A DNA stretch of 50,584 nt from Streptomyces rhizosphaerihabitans (GTDB lineage Bacteria > Actinomycetota > Actinomycetes > Streptomycetales > Streptomycetaceae). The DNA lies in assembly GCF_025399795.1 (NCBI RefSeq), contig NZ_JAODTZ010000061.1, positions 1 to 50,584 of the forward strand, in the 5' to 3' direction. The notes beneath the pieces were generated by a model that worked only from the letters and a program-made list of their open reading frames with translations, was not told where the DNA came from and made no database searches. The translations under genes and the position numbers were made by a program. This document shows positions 1 to 8,344 of the stretch, piece after piece. Every line of letters starts with the position of its first letter. The first letter of the stretch is position 1.

Positions 1-207
1 CGCCGGAGCCGAGGCGGCGGGCGCCCCGGGCTTGTAATCGGCGAAGAAGTCCCACCAGGCTCGGTCTACCGAATTCGGGTCCTGGAGGTACTGCTGATAG
101 ATCTCGTCGACGAGCCACTCGTTGGCACCGAAGGCGGCCGCGGGGTTCTTCCCGGCGGCTTGGTCATCGGTCGAGATGCTCGAGTTACTGGGGGACTGTG
201 GCGACAC
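1..207 (-). CDS. kgd: 2-oxoglutarate dehydrogenase/decarboxylase, N-terminus (partial)
   Basis: Only the first 69 codons are present; the gene continues off the left edge. The start is GTG at 205-207, giving a serine-rich leader (MSPQSPSNSSIS), then the family signature NEWLVDEIYQQYLQDP, then RAWWDFFADY. This E1 N-terminal helical motif is known from actinobacterial multifunctional 2-oxoglutarate decarboxylase / succinyltransferase (Kgd/OdhA) and from SucA. The enzyme acts in the cytoplasmic TCA cycle, converting 2-oxoglutarate toward succinyl-CoA or succinic semialdehyde. The family is normally about 1200 residues. It is transcribed away from the two-component system upstream, with about 280 bp between them. 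Identity is strong from the motif; everything downstream is unseen. Confidence 0.9.
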   Translation of the reverse strand, partial: MSPQSPSNSSISTDDQAAGKNPAAAFGANEWLVDEIYQQYLQDPNSVDRAWWDFFADYKPGAPAASAPA

Positions 208-488
208 GGCGGCAACCGCCCTCTTCCGCTTCACAAGGTGATGGACAGCGGGAATAAAGGCTACGCCTCCCTGGCCGAGAAGGTCAGGCCGGGCCCGTCC
301 AACGTCGTGTAAGTCACACCGGAATCAGTGTTTCGCCCATGGAAATGGCGGGAAACAAGCGAGGTTCCACTTCGGAATGGGTACGTCGATCACGGACCGC
401 GGCATCCTTCACACGGTCCTGTGCCTGATCACACGTGTACGCCGGCGGCGACAGCGATGGATCTTGCGACTCCGGTTCGAACTTTACG

Positions 489-1631
489 TCAACTTGGCAG
501 AGAAGGGAGTCCCGGAAGGATGACCTGGATCCGGCAACCCCGCTGAGATTCGGCCACACCGATCCGTCCGCCGTGCAGATCGACAGCCCAGCGGGCGATG
601 GCCAGGCCCAGGCCCGTGCCGCCGTCGCTGCCCGGACCGTGCGGCGACGGCACCCCGCCCCGGTTGAACCGCTCGAAGACGCGGTGCCACTCCGACTTCG
701 GGATACCGGGTCCCTCGTCCAGGACCTCCAGGGCCAGCGACTCGGGATGGTCGCCCCGCCGCGCCCGCACCGTCACCCGGCCGTGCGGCGGGCTGTGCTT
801 GACCGCGTTGTCGATGAGATTCGCGACGACCTGGTGGATCCGCTCCGGGTCCGCGTGCGCGGTCAGCTCCGGAGGGGACACGTCGAGGTGCAGATGGACG
901 TCCGTGCGGGTGTGGCCGCCGCCGGAACCCGAGCTGAGGTCCGCGCGCGCCGAGGCGACCATGTTGGCCTCCTTCAGCACGCCCGACAGATACGGCCACA
1001 CCTCGAAGCGCCGCCGGCGCAGCGGTACGACGCCGTTGTCCAGCCGGGACAGGTCCAGGAGCGTCTCCACCAGCCGCCCGAGGCGCTCCGTCTGTTTCAG
1101 CGCGGTGCGCATCGTCTCGGGATCAGCGGCCGAGACGCCGTCCACGACGTTCTCCAGGACCGCGCGCAGCCCCGCGATGGGGGTACGCAGCTCGTGCGAG
1201 ACATTCGCCACGAGCTCCTTGCGCTGACGGTCCTGGGCCTCCAGCTCGTCGGCCATGAGGTTGATCGTCTGCGCCAGGTCGCCCAGCTCGTCCCGCCGGT
1301 CGTCACGCACCCGGCGGGTGTAGTCGCCGTGCGAGATGGAGCGGGCAACCGCGTTCATCTCGTCCAGCGGCGCGGTGAGCGAGTGCGCCACGAACTGCGT
1401 GATCAGCAGGGTGGCGATCATCGAGAAGACCGTGATGAAGCGCAGCTCCGTCTTGGTGTGCACCGCGATCATCGACAGACCCGTGGTGATGAGCACGGAG
1501 ATGACGACCAGCGCGCCCAGCTTGGTGTTGATCGAGAAGGGCCGCACGTCACCCCAGGAGCCGGTGCCCCTGCGCTCACCGGACGCGCGCTCGCCGAGCC
1601 CGCGTCCTCGCTCTTCGAGTCCGCTCATCAC
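489..1631 (-). CDS. Two-component sensor histidine kinase
   Basis: This is a 380-aa membrane histidine kinase. The N-terminus is short, with two hydrophobic segments (about residues 37-55 and 65-82) and almost no loop between them, so it probably senses within or next to the membrane. A HAMP-like segment follows (about 83-135), then the DHp phospho-acceptor box VANVSHELRTP with His146. The HATPase domain shows an N box (NLIDNAVKHS), a G1 box (DEGPGIP) and a G2 box (GTGLGLAIARW). It lies 59 bp downstream of its OmpR-type partner, so the two are probably co-transcribed. The start is the ATG pair at 1626-1631; either Met is possible. The signal is not inferable from sequence. Confidence 0.93.
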   Translation of the reverse strand: MMSGLEERGRGLGERASGERRGTGSWGDVRPFSINTKLGALVVISVLITTGLSMIAVHTKTELRFITVFSMIATLLITQFVAHSLTAPLDEMNAVARSISHGDYTRRVRDDRRDELGDLAQTINLMADELEAQDRQRKELVANVSHELRTPIAGLRAVLENVVDGVSAADPETMRTALKQTERLGRLVETLLDLSRLDNGVVPLRRRRFEVWPYLSGVLKEANMVASARADLSSGSGGGHTRTDVHLHLDVSPPELTAHADPERIHQVVANLIDNAVKHSPPHGRVTVRARRGDHPESLALEVLDEGPGIPKSEWHRVFERFNRGGVPSPHGPGSDGGTGLGLAIARWAVDLHGGRIGVAESQRGCRIQVILPGLPSLPS

Positions 1632-1690
1632 ATCAGCCCCTCACGCAGGTCCCGATCACGCGGGTCCTGACGTTCCGACGGAGGCCCGGC

Positions 1691-2428
1691 TCAGGGAGTC
1701 GGGGTCTCCAGTGCGTAGCCGACGCCGTGCACCGTACGGATCCGCTCGGCACCGATCTTGCGACGCAGCGCCTTGATGTGGCTGTCGACGGTCCGGGTAC
1801 CGGAGGCGTCCGCCCAGTCCCACACCTCGGCGAGAAGCTGCTCGCGCGAGAGTACGGCACGCGGGGTGTTCGCGAGGCAGACGAGGAGGTCGAACTCGGT
1901 GGGAGTGAGGTGCACGTCCTCGCTGCGCACCCGCACCCGGCGCTGCGCGTGGTCGATCTCCAGCTCGCCGAGGCGAAGGATGCCGCTGCGCGGAGCGGAG
2001 GCCGCGACGACCGCGCGCTCCACTCTGCGGAGCAGGACGTGCACCCGGGCGGCCAGCTCGCGCATCGAGAACGGCTTGGTCATGTAGTCGTCGGCGCCGA
2101 CACCGAGCCCGACCAGCATGTCGGTCTCGTCGTCGCGCGCGGTGAGCATCAGCACCGGCACCGGGCGGGCGGCCTGCACGCGACGGCAGACCTCCAGACC
2201 GTCGAAGCCGGGCAGCATGATGTCGAGGATCAGCAGATCGGGCTGCCAGGCCTCGGCGGTGTCGACGGCGGCCGGACCGTCGCCCGCGGTTTGCACGAGG
2301 AATCCCTCGGCTCGCAGGCGGGCCGCGATGGCGTCGACGATCGTCGGGTCGTCCTCGACGACCAAAACCCGGCGCTGAGCGCCCGGGGTCGCCGCCGTAC
2401 TGTTCTGGGAGGTCTGTGTCTGCTCCAT
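1691..2428 (-). CDS. OmpR/PhoB-type response regulator
   Basis: A 245-aa response regulator. The receiver domain has the acidic pair in VLVVEDDP, the phospho-acceptor Asp69 in LLILDIMLPG, and the switch lysine in YMTKPFS. The C-terminal winged helix is of the OmpR type (LTPTEFDLLVCL, then SHIKALRRKIG and TVHGVGYALE). The frame stays open upstream to 2512, but I chose ATG 2426-2428 because the protein then begins a few residues before the receiver fold, as usual for the family. It precedes its kinase in the same operon, so the pair forms one phosphorelay. Target genes cannot be read from this window. Confidence 0.93.
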   Translation of the reverse strand: MEQTQTSQNSTAATPGAQRRVLVVEDDPTIVDAIAARLRAEGFLVQTAGDGPAAVDTAEAWQPDLLILDIMLPGFDGLEVCRRVQAARPVPVLMLTARDDETDMLVGLGVGADDYMTKPFSMRELAARVHVLLRRVERAVVAASAPRSGILRLGELEIDHAQRRVRVRSEDVHLTPTEFDLLVCLANTPRAVLSREQLLAEVWDWADASGTRTVDSHIKALRRKIGAERIRTVHGVGYALETPTP

Positions 2429-2541
2429 CGCCCGCCCCTGAAGTGTGCTTTCCGGAATCCGTGGGGTGATCCCATGACTGCGCTTGACGCTTGAATGATC
2501 CGCGTCAGGCAAGCAGGGTACGGGCAGTCACCGTGCCTCGG

Positions 2542-3219
2542 CTATCCAGGCCTTACCGCGAGATGCACCACGTCGGGAACGCCCCGGGCAACGGGGATCA
2601 CTTCGGTACGGACCCGTCGGAATCCGGCATTTCGCAGCGATCCTTCAAATTCCGGAGAGGGCTGGGCCGACCACACGGCGAGCACACCGCCCGGCCTCAA
2701 CGCCCTTGCGCAGCTTGCCAGTCCGGACTTCCCGTACAGTCCCGCGTTGCCCTCGGTGACCGTCCAGCCGGGTCCGTTGTCGATGTCGAGGCACAGCGCG
2801 TCGAACGTGTCGGAGATCTCATTGACGTAGTCGACGAGATCGGACTCGACGATGTCGGTGCGCGGGTCGGCGAGCGCCTCGACCGAGAGTTCGGCGAGGG
2901 GCCCGTCGCGGTGCCAGTCGATGACGGCCCGTTCGCGCTCGACAACCGTGATGCGCCCCCAGCGGTGGTCCGCGGCGGCATGAGCGAGCGAGAACCCGAC
3001 GCCGAGCCCGCCGATCAGCACACTCGGCTCGGGGCGCCCGTCGAGGGCGTCGTACGCCGCGTCGACGAGCAGCCGCTCGGAACGCCCGTCGGAGGTGTCC
3101 ATCAGAAAGCACCCGTTGGCGATGATCTGCAGCAGAGCACCGTGGCGCCGCAGCACGACCTCGCCGTACGGGCCCTGACGGCGGTCGATGACAACTGGAG
3201 TGTCGTACGAGGCGGTCAT
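2542..3219 (-). CDS. Spermidine synthase-like SAM-dependent methyltransferase
   Basis: A 225-aa cytoplasmic protein of the spermidine-synthase-like class I methyltransferase fold. It shows the glycine-rich SAM motif LIGGLGVGFS, a following acidic strand end (ITVVERE), and the post-II segment FDALCLDIDNGPGW. It lacks the N-terminal beta domain of true spermidine synthases, so its substrate is unknown. The start was set at ATG 3217-3219, with AGGA about nine bases upstream; an in-frame ATG at 3226-3228 is an alternative. The longer open frame upstream is composed of 15-bp tandem repeats encoding an RPRTTRPRIV-like low-complexity stretch and is very unlikely to be translated. Confidence 0.8.
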   Translation of the reverse strand: MTASYDTPVVIDRRQGPYGEVVLRRHGALLQIIANGCFLMDTSDGRSERLLVDAAYDALDGRPEPSVLIGGLGVGFSLAHAAADHRWGRITVVERERAVIDWHRDGPLAELSVEALADPRTDIVESDLVDYVNEISDTFDALCLDIDNGPGWTVTEGNAGLYGKSGLASCARALRPGGVLAVWSAQPSPEFEGSLRNAGFRRVRTEVIPVARGVPDVVHLAVRPG

Positions 3220-3656
3220 GGCCGCCATCCTGGCATTTTCACCGGTACGGGTGGCCGGAATTATCGGGGTCCGGGCCTCCGCGGTCCGGCCCCGCCGCCC
3301 GGCCACCGTCCGCGGCCCGGCCCCGCACCGCCCGGCTCCGGGGTCCGGACCCCGGACGGTGCGGGGCCGGACGATGCGAGGTCGGACGATGCGAGGTCGG
3401 GTGGTGCGGGGTCGGGTGGTGCGGGGTCGGGTGGTGCGGGGCACGCGGGATGCGACCGGGCCGGTTCCGTCATCCGGGGGTGACGGCGGGCCGTACGAGG
3501 TTGACGCCGTGGCGGGCCGGGGATCTCAGCTGGAGACCGTGGCGGGTCGGCCCCTTTCTTGAGGAGTTGCTGAGAATCGTTCTGTACGTGGCGCCGGTCA
3601 TAGACAGCGACACAGGGGACGCGAAGGGTGGGAAGCGACGGAAGGAGCGCCGCACT
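3220..3656. other. Divergent intergenic region with 15-bp tandem repeats
   Basis: This 437-bp gap separates the divergent methyltransferase and rhomboid-like genes and should hold both promoters. I see no convincing -10/-35 pair. Its main content is the tandem repeat listed separately. The open frames crossing it on both strands are low-complexity translations of the repeat. Confidence 0.6.
3367..3441. repeat. Five 15-bp tandem repeats
   Basis: Five head-to-tail 15-bp units: two of the form tcggacgatgcgagg (the first starts with cc) followed by three identical tcgggtggtgcgggg. The 15-bp period keeps frame on both strands, which is why long spurious open frames cross it. Confidence 0.9.
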
Positions 3657-4781
3657 GTGGACCTGAGCACCACCGGGCGAGCCGATGCGCCCACCGGCCG
3701 GGCCGGTACGTCCACCGGGCCGGCGCTGGACACACACCCGCCGAACCGCCTGCCCGGAATGCCTCAGCAGCGCGACGGTTCCACCGCGCAACCGGCTTCG
3801 GGGGCCAGGACCACAGCCACACCGGCGGCCGTGTCGACGGCCACGCTCCTGCCGGGCCCGGCAGGCACGATCGGATCGGCGGGTGCACCAGGCCCGGCGG
3901 GCACGCTCGTACCGGCGGGGGCGTCCGGGTCGGCGGACCTGCCGGGGGCGCCGGACCCGCTCAAGCCGGCGGGCACGCCCGGGTCGGCGGACGTACGGGA
4001 AGCGCCGAGCCGGCTCGAACCGGCGGGCAGGCCCGTGCCCGGCCCGACGGCCTCGGGCATGTCCGCGCCCGGCCCGACCGCCGCGCAGGCCCTCGCGACC
4101 GACTCCGGCTCCGTCCCATGTGCCGCCCCCGACCGGTTCGGCGGACTCCCCGTCCGGCGGCTTCTGCCCACCCCGCTGGGTACGCCCTTCACCTTCGGGT
4201 ACGCGGCCGTCCTCGCCGCCACTTCCTGCCTCGCGGACCAGGCGCACCCCGCGTTCGTCCACGCCCTGCACCAGGCGTCCAGTACCGACGTCGCGCACCT
4301 CGCGCGCCACCCGGTACTCGTCCTGATCGCGAGCGCGCTGTGGATCGTCGGCGGGATCGCCTCCCCGTACGCGGTCGGCTTTCTGCTCGTGCTGACCGCG
4401 CTGGAGCGTCGTACGGGCACGGCGTGGGCGGCCGGTGTCTTCCTGCTCGGCCATGTGGCGGCCACGCTGGCCACCGAAGTGCCGGTCGGCCTGGCGGTGC
4501 TGGCGGGCGTACTGCCCGTCGGCTCACTGCACCGGCTCGACTACGGCATCAGTTTCGGCGTCGCCGCGAGCGTCGGCTCGCTCGCGGGACTCCTCTCTCC
4601 CTGGCTGCGCTGGCCGCTCCTGATCGGCTTCGGCTCGGTCCTCGTTCAGGACCTGATCCTCCTGACCGACCCCGTGACGGACGGGGGCCACCTGATCGCG
4701 CTGGCGATCGGCGTCGCGACCTGGCCACTGGTACGGCAGCGGCACCGGCACCGATTCCCCGGGCCGGTCGCGCGGGGCTGA
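3657..4781 (+). CDS. Rhomboid-like integral membrane protein
   Basis: A 374-aa protein starting at GTG 3657, with the RBS AAGGAG ten bases upstream; the frame is open further upstream but into repeats. The first ~160 residues are Pro/Ala/Gly/Thr-rich, disordered and probably cytoplasmic. The C-terminal ~210 residues contain about six membrane segments. They resemble rhomboid proteases: HLARHPVLVLIASALWI for the first transmembrane region, a possible nucleophile serine in DYGISFG, and a possible general-base histidine in DGGHLIALAIG. The Ser-His arrangement therefore looks retained, although the canonical GxSG is altered to GISFG. A role as an intramembrane protease is inference; it may be an inactive family member. 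Confidence 0.75.
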   Translation: MDLSTTGRADAPTGRAGTSTGPALDTHPPNRLPGMPQQRDGSTAQPASGARTTATPAAVSTATLLPGPAGTIGSAGAPGPAGTLVPAGASGSADLPGAPDPLKPAGTPGSADVREAPSRLEPAGRPVPGPTASGMSAPGPTAAQALATDSGSVPCAAPDRFGGLPVRRLLPTPLGTPFTFGYAAVLAATSCLADQAHPAFVHALHQASSTDVAHLARHPVLVLIASALWIVGGIASPYAVGFLLVLTALERRTGTAWAAGVFLLGHVAATLATEVPVGLAVLAGVLPVGSLHRLDYGISFGVAASVGSLAGLLSPWLRWPLLIGFGSVLVQDLILLTDPVTDGGHLIALAIGVATWPLVRQRHRHRFPGPVARG

Positions 4782-5123
4782 GCCGCGGGCCCCCGATCGG
4801 ATGACGCTCCGGTCGGCTCAGGGGCGCCGCGTCCTTTCCCGCGGACGCGAGGCGACCCGTTGAGCCGTCGGGGTGACGGCCGACGCGCCTCGCCCGGGAA
4901 CGCCGTGCGTGCCCCGACCGCATCCGGCGTGTTCGCGCGGGTGGTCGCACGCCAGTGCAGGCCGCACGGCCGCTCCCCGGGCCCTTTCGGGGGGCGAGGA
5001 CGTCCTGCCCCGGAAGTTCGTAGACGGTTCCACCGGTGACGGGCAGCGCCCGGCCGTCGGGCGAGGTCTGCGTCGACGGCGCCCGACAGCAACGGCCGGA
5101 GGATTTCCGGATCGGGACAGCCC
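4782..5123. other. Intergenic region without a gene
   Basis: 342 bp between convergent genes. No open frame with credible coding character is visible. It ends (about 5113-5125) in cgggacagccctta, which resembles the terminal repeat of the MITE-like element at 23522-23747, and it contains gaggacgtcctgcc, also similar to that element. It may hold a decayed copy. A weak ccccg/cgggg hairpin lies near 4977-4996. Confidence 0.4.
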
Positions 5124-5402
5124 TTAGCGGGAGAGCGACCCGTTCTGGGCGTCGGACGCGGACTGCCATGCCTGTACGCCCGCCAGGGACGCCTCCTTGG
5201 CCTGCCGCCACTTCATGGCGGCCTGCTGGCTCGGAGGCACATCCATGGTGCGGATCATGCGCCGGCCTGCGGAGAACACGGCGACGGCAGCGATGGCCAT
5301 GCCGCTGAATGCCACCACGGCACCGACCGCGGTGAGCACGGCACCGGTCGTGACGAGCCGGCGGTCGATGTCGAGCGTGGGCTGGGAGTGGTGATGGTTC
5401 AT
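5124..5402 (-). CDS. Small membrane protein, unknown function
   Basis: A 92-aa protein starting at ATG 5400-5402, with GGTGGAG just upstream. It has a short His-rich N-terminus (MNHHHSQPTLDIDRR), one long hydrophobic stretch (about residues 17-45, LVTTGAVLTAVGAVVAF onward), and a basic/amphipathic cytoplasmic tail with RRMIRTM and KWRQAKEASLAG. This is a typical Streptomyces small single- or double-pass membrane protein with no assigned function. It is divergent from lon, across a 338-bp gap. Nothing in the sequence assigns a partner. Confidence 0.75.
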   Translation of the reverse strand: MNHHHSQPTLDIDRRLVTTGAVLTAVGAVVAFSGMAIAAVAVFSAGRRMIRTMDVPPSQQAAMKWRQAKEASLAGVQAWQSASDAQNGSLSR

Positions 5403-5740
5403 GACTCCACCATCCAACGGCAAGTGGTCACCCCGCATCCCGAGCGGCGGCGCCAGAAGCCGGGCACCCGAGCCGTGGCACGTGCGGCGCCCTGGAGGCA
5501 GGCGAGGAGATGATCCGTGACCGAGCCGGACGCTCCGGCGACGACAGCCGCTCGACCGGTACCCGGTCCCGTGCGTCGCTCGATCGGCACCCGGTCCGCG
5601 CATGGCGGATGACCAGCGGCGATTCGTACAGGTCCGGGAGATCGGAAGTGATCGCTCACAGCGAACAGCCCCTGGGGAACATTGCGGGGCTCCCGTGCAT
5701 TGAGTCGGCATAGCTCAACTTGACTGCCGAAGGGGAGATC
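5403..5740. other. Divergent promoter region upstream of lon
   Basis: 338 bp with no credible gene. It carries the HAIR-type inverted repeat next to lon and presumably the promoter of the small membrane protein on the other strand. Nothing else is recognisable. Confidence 0.6.
5699..5719 (+). promoter_or_regulatory. HAIR-type operator (HspR binding site) upstream of lon
   Basis: The sequence ATTGAGT-N7-GCTCAAC matches the HAIR consensus CTTGAGT-N7-ACTCAAG in arm sequence (TTGAGT / GCTCAA) and exact spacing. It lies 22 bp upstream of the lon ATG. HspR repression of lon through HAIR is known in Streptomyces, so autoregulated heat-shock control is expected. Confidence 0.85.
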
Positions 5741-8155
5741 ATGGCTTCGACGTCCGCATCACTCACCCTGCCCGTGCTGCCGCTCGACGACGAGGTCGTG
5801 CTGCCCGGAATGGTGGTTCCGCTGGATCTGAACGACACCGATGTCCGTGCCGCGGTGGAGGCCGCCCAGGCCGCCGCCCGTTCAACGCCGGGCAAGCCTC
5901 AGGTACTCCTGGTGCCACGCATCGACGGGACCTACGCGAGCACCGGAGTGCTCGGCACCGTCGAACAGGTCGGCCGGCTGGCCGACGGAGACCCGGGCGC
6001 GCTGATCCGAGGGCGTGGGCGCGTGAAGGTCGGCGCGGGGACCACGGGTCCCGGCGCGGCCCTGTGGGTCGAGGGCACCCGGGTCGAGGAGACCGTGCCC
6101 GACCCGCTGCCCGGCCGGGTCACCGACCTGGTGAAGGAATACAAGGCCCTGGCCACCAGCTGGCTGCGCAAGCGCGCCGCCTGGCAGGTCGTCGACCGGG
6201 TGCAGCAGATCGACGACGTTTCCGCCCTTGCCGACAATTCCGGTTACTCACCGTTCCTTTCCATCGAACAGAAGGTCGAGCTGCTGGAGACCGCCGACCC
6301 GGTGGCCCGGCTGAAGCTCGCCACCGAGCAGCTCCGCGAGCACCTCGCCGAGCAGGATGTCGCCGAGTCCATCGCCAAGGACGTCCAGGAGGGCGTCGAC
6401 AAGCAGCAGCGCGAGTTCCTGCTGCGGCGCCAGCTGGAAGCCGTACGCAAGGAGCTGCGCGACCTCAAGGGAGAGGACGGCGAGGAGGAGTCCGACGACT
6501 ACCGTGCCCGCGTCGAGGCCGCCGACCTTCCCGAGAGCGTTCGCGAGGCCGCCCTCAAGGAGGTCGAGAAGCTGGAGCGGTCCAGTGACCAGTCTCCCGA
6601 GGGCAGCTGGATCCGGACCTGGCTCGACACCGTCCTGGAGCTGCCGTGGAACGAGCGGACCGAGGACGAGTACGACATCAGGGGCGCCCAGTCCGTCCTC
6701 GACGCCGAGCACGCCGGTCTGGAGGACGTGAAGGAGCGCATCACCGAATACCTGGCCGTGCGCAAGCGGCGTTCCGAGCGCGGTCTCGGAGTCGTCGGCG
6801 GCCGGCGCGGCGGTGCCGTGCTCGCGCTCGTCGGCCCGCCCGGCGTCGGCAAGACCTCGCTCGGCGAGTCCGTCGCGCACGCCATGGGCCGCAAGTTCGT
6901 CCGTGTCGCCCTCGGCGGTGTACGGGACGAGGCCGAGATCCGCGGACACCGCCGTACGTACGTCGGCGCGCTGCCCGGCCGGATCGTCCGCGCCATCAAG
7001 GAGGCCGGGTCGATGAACCCGGTGGTCCTGCTCGACGAGATCGACAAGGTCGGCTCCGACTACCGGGGCGACCCGGCGGCGGCGCTGCTCGAGGTCCTCG
7101 ACCCGGCGCAGAACCACACCTTCCGCGACCACTACCTGGAGGTCGAACTCGACCTCTCGGACGTCGTGTTCCTCGCGACGGCCAACGTTCTCGAAGCCAT
7201 CCCGGAGGCCCTGCTCGACCGCATGGAGCTGGTCCGCCTCGACGGCTACACCGAGGACGAGAAGGTCGTCATCGCCCGGGACCACCTGCTCCCGCGCCAG
7301 CTGGAGCGGGCCGGTCTGGAGAAGGACGAGGTCGTCCTCGACGAGAGCGCGCTGCGCAGGCTCGCCGGGGAGTACACCCGGGAAGCCGGCGTGCGGAACC
7401 TGGAGCGGGGCATCGCCCGGCTGCTGCGCAAGGTCGCGGCCCAGCACGAACTCGGCCGCCGGGAGCTGCCGTTCACGGTGAACGACAGCGACCTGCGCGA
7501 CCTCATCGGGCGCCCGCACCACGTGCCCGAGTCCGCTCAGGACCCGGCCGAGCGCCGCACGGCGGTGCCCGGTGTCGCCACGGGTCTGGCCGTCACCGGC
7601 GCAGGCGGTGACGTCCTCTACGTGGAGGCGTCGCTGGCCGACCCGGAGACGGGCGCCGCCGGACTGACCCTCACCGGTCAACTGGGCGACGTGATGAAGG
7701 AGTCGGCGCAGATCGCGCTCTCCTTCCTGCGCTCGCACGGCGCGGAGCTCGAACTGCCCGTCGGCGACCTGAAGGACCGGGGTGTGCACATCCACTTCCC
7801 GGCGGGCGCCGTCCCCAAGGACGGTCCGAGCGCGGGCGTCACGATGACGACCGCCCTGGCGTCCCTCCTGTCCGGCCGGCTGGTCCGCACGGACGTGGCC
7901 ATGACCGGTGAGGTGTCGCTGACCGGCCGTGTCCTGCCGATCGGCGGCGTGAAGCAGAAGCTGCTCGCCGCGCACCGGGCGGGTGTCACGACCGTGATCA
8001 TCCCGAAGCGCAACGAGGCCGATCTGGACGATGTCCCGGCCGAGGTCCTGGAGAAGCTCGACGTCCACGCCGTCACGGACGTCCGTCAGGTCCTGGAGCT
8101 GGCACTGGCGCCGGCGACGAACGGCGCGGTGCCGGAGGTTCCGGTAGCGGCGTGA
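5741..8155 (+). CDS. lon: ATP-dependent protease Lon
   Basis: An 804-aa LonA protease, the normal family length. The start is ATG 5741, preceded by AGGGGAG. The N-terminal substrate-binding LON domain (from about residue 8, LPVLPLDDEVVLPGMVVP) is followed by a coiled-coil region. The AAA+ module has Walker A GPPGVGKTS (about 364-372) and Walker B VVLLDEIDK. The C-terminal protease domain has the Ser-Lys dyad: Ser697 in KDGPSAGV and Lys740 in GGVKQKLLAA. It degrades misfolded and regulatory proteins in the cytoplasm. The HAIR operator upstream implies HspR repression and heat induction, and a strong inverted repeat just downstream suggests monocistronic transcription. Confidence 0.98.
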   Translation: MASTSASLTLPVLPLDDEVVLPGMVVPLDLNDTDVRAAVEAAQAAARSTPGKPQVLLVPRIDGTYASTGVLGTVEQVGRLADGDPGALIRGRGRVKVGAGTTGPGAALWVEGTRVEETVPDPLPGRVTDLVKEYKALATSWLRKRAAWQVVDRVQQIDDVSALADNSGYSPFLSIEQKVELLETADPVARLKLATEQLREHLAEQDVAESIAKDVQEGVDKQQREFLLRRQLEAVRKELRDLKGEDGEEESDDYRARVEAADLPESVREAALKEVEKLERSSDQSPEGSWIRTWLDTVLELPWNERTEDEYDIRGAQSVLDAEHAGLEDVKERITEYLAVRKRRSERGLGVVGGRRGGAVLALVGPPGVGKTSLGESVAHAMGRKFVRVALGGVRDEAEIRGHRRTYVGALPGRIVRAIKEAGSMNPVVLLDEIDKVGSDYRGDPAAALLEVLDPAQNHTFRDHYLEVELDLSDVVFLATANVLEAIPEALLDRMELVRLDGYTEDEKVVIARDHLLPRQLERAGLEKDEVVLDESALRRLAGEYTREAGVRNLERGIARLLRKVAAQHELGRRELPFTVNDSDLRDLIGRPHHVPESAQDPAERRTAVPGVATGLAVTGAGGDVLYVEASLADPETGAAGLTLTGQLGDVMKESAQIALSFLRSHGAELELPVGDLKDRGVHIHFPAGAVPKDGPSAGVTMTTALASLLSGRLVRTDVAMTGEVSLTGRVLPIGGVKQKLLAAHRAGVTTVIIPKRNEADLDDVPAEVLEKLDVHAVTDVRQVLELALAPATNGAVPEVPVAA

Positions 8156-8172
8156 CGGACGCTGCCGGAAGG

Positions 8173-8208
8173 GAAGGCCCGGGTCCCGTGAGGGAGGCCC
8201 GGGCCTTC
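8173..8208 (+). terminator. Terminator hairpin after lon
   Basis: Perfect 11-bp inverted repeat GAAGGCCCGGG / CCCGGGCCTTC with a 14-base loop, starting 17 bp after the lon stop codon. There is no U-tract, as is common in Streptomyces. Confidence 0.85.
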
Positions 8209-8290
8209 GCCGTACATCGGCCGTGGCCGTACCGCATGGCCGTACGTCATGACTGTGAGCCCTGGCCGTACGACAGTTGTGCACGTCACG

Positions 8291-8329
8291 GCCGTACGTC
8301 ACCGCCGTACGTCACCGCCGTACGTCACC
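8291..8329. repeat. Three 13-bp tandem repeats
   Basis: Three exact copies of gccgtacgtcacc between lon and the muramidase. A related cgtacgtcat lies about 50 bp upstream. No function is evident. Confidence 0.85.
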
Positions 8330-8344
8330 GAGGTGCGCCGGAGG

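Noticed and set aside
435..1670. Long plus-strand open frame (411 codons) opposite the histidine kinase
   Set aside because: It is the GC-driven shadow of the kinase gene; the translation is Arg/His/Val-rich with no domain, while the opposite frame has full kinase motifs.
6248..8302. Minus-strand open frame of 684 codons opposite lon
   Set aside because: Antisense shadow of the lon codon pattern; no RBS and no recognisable protein.
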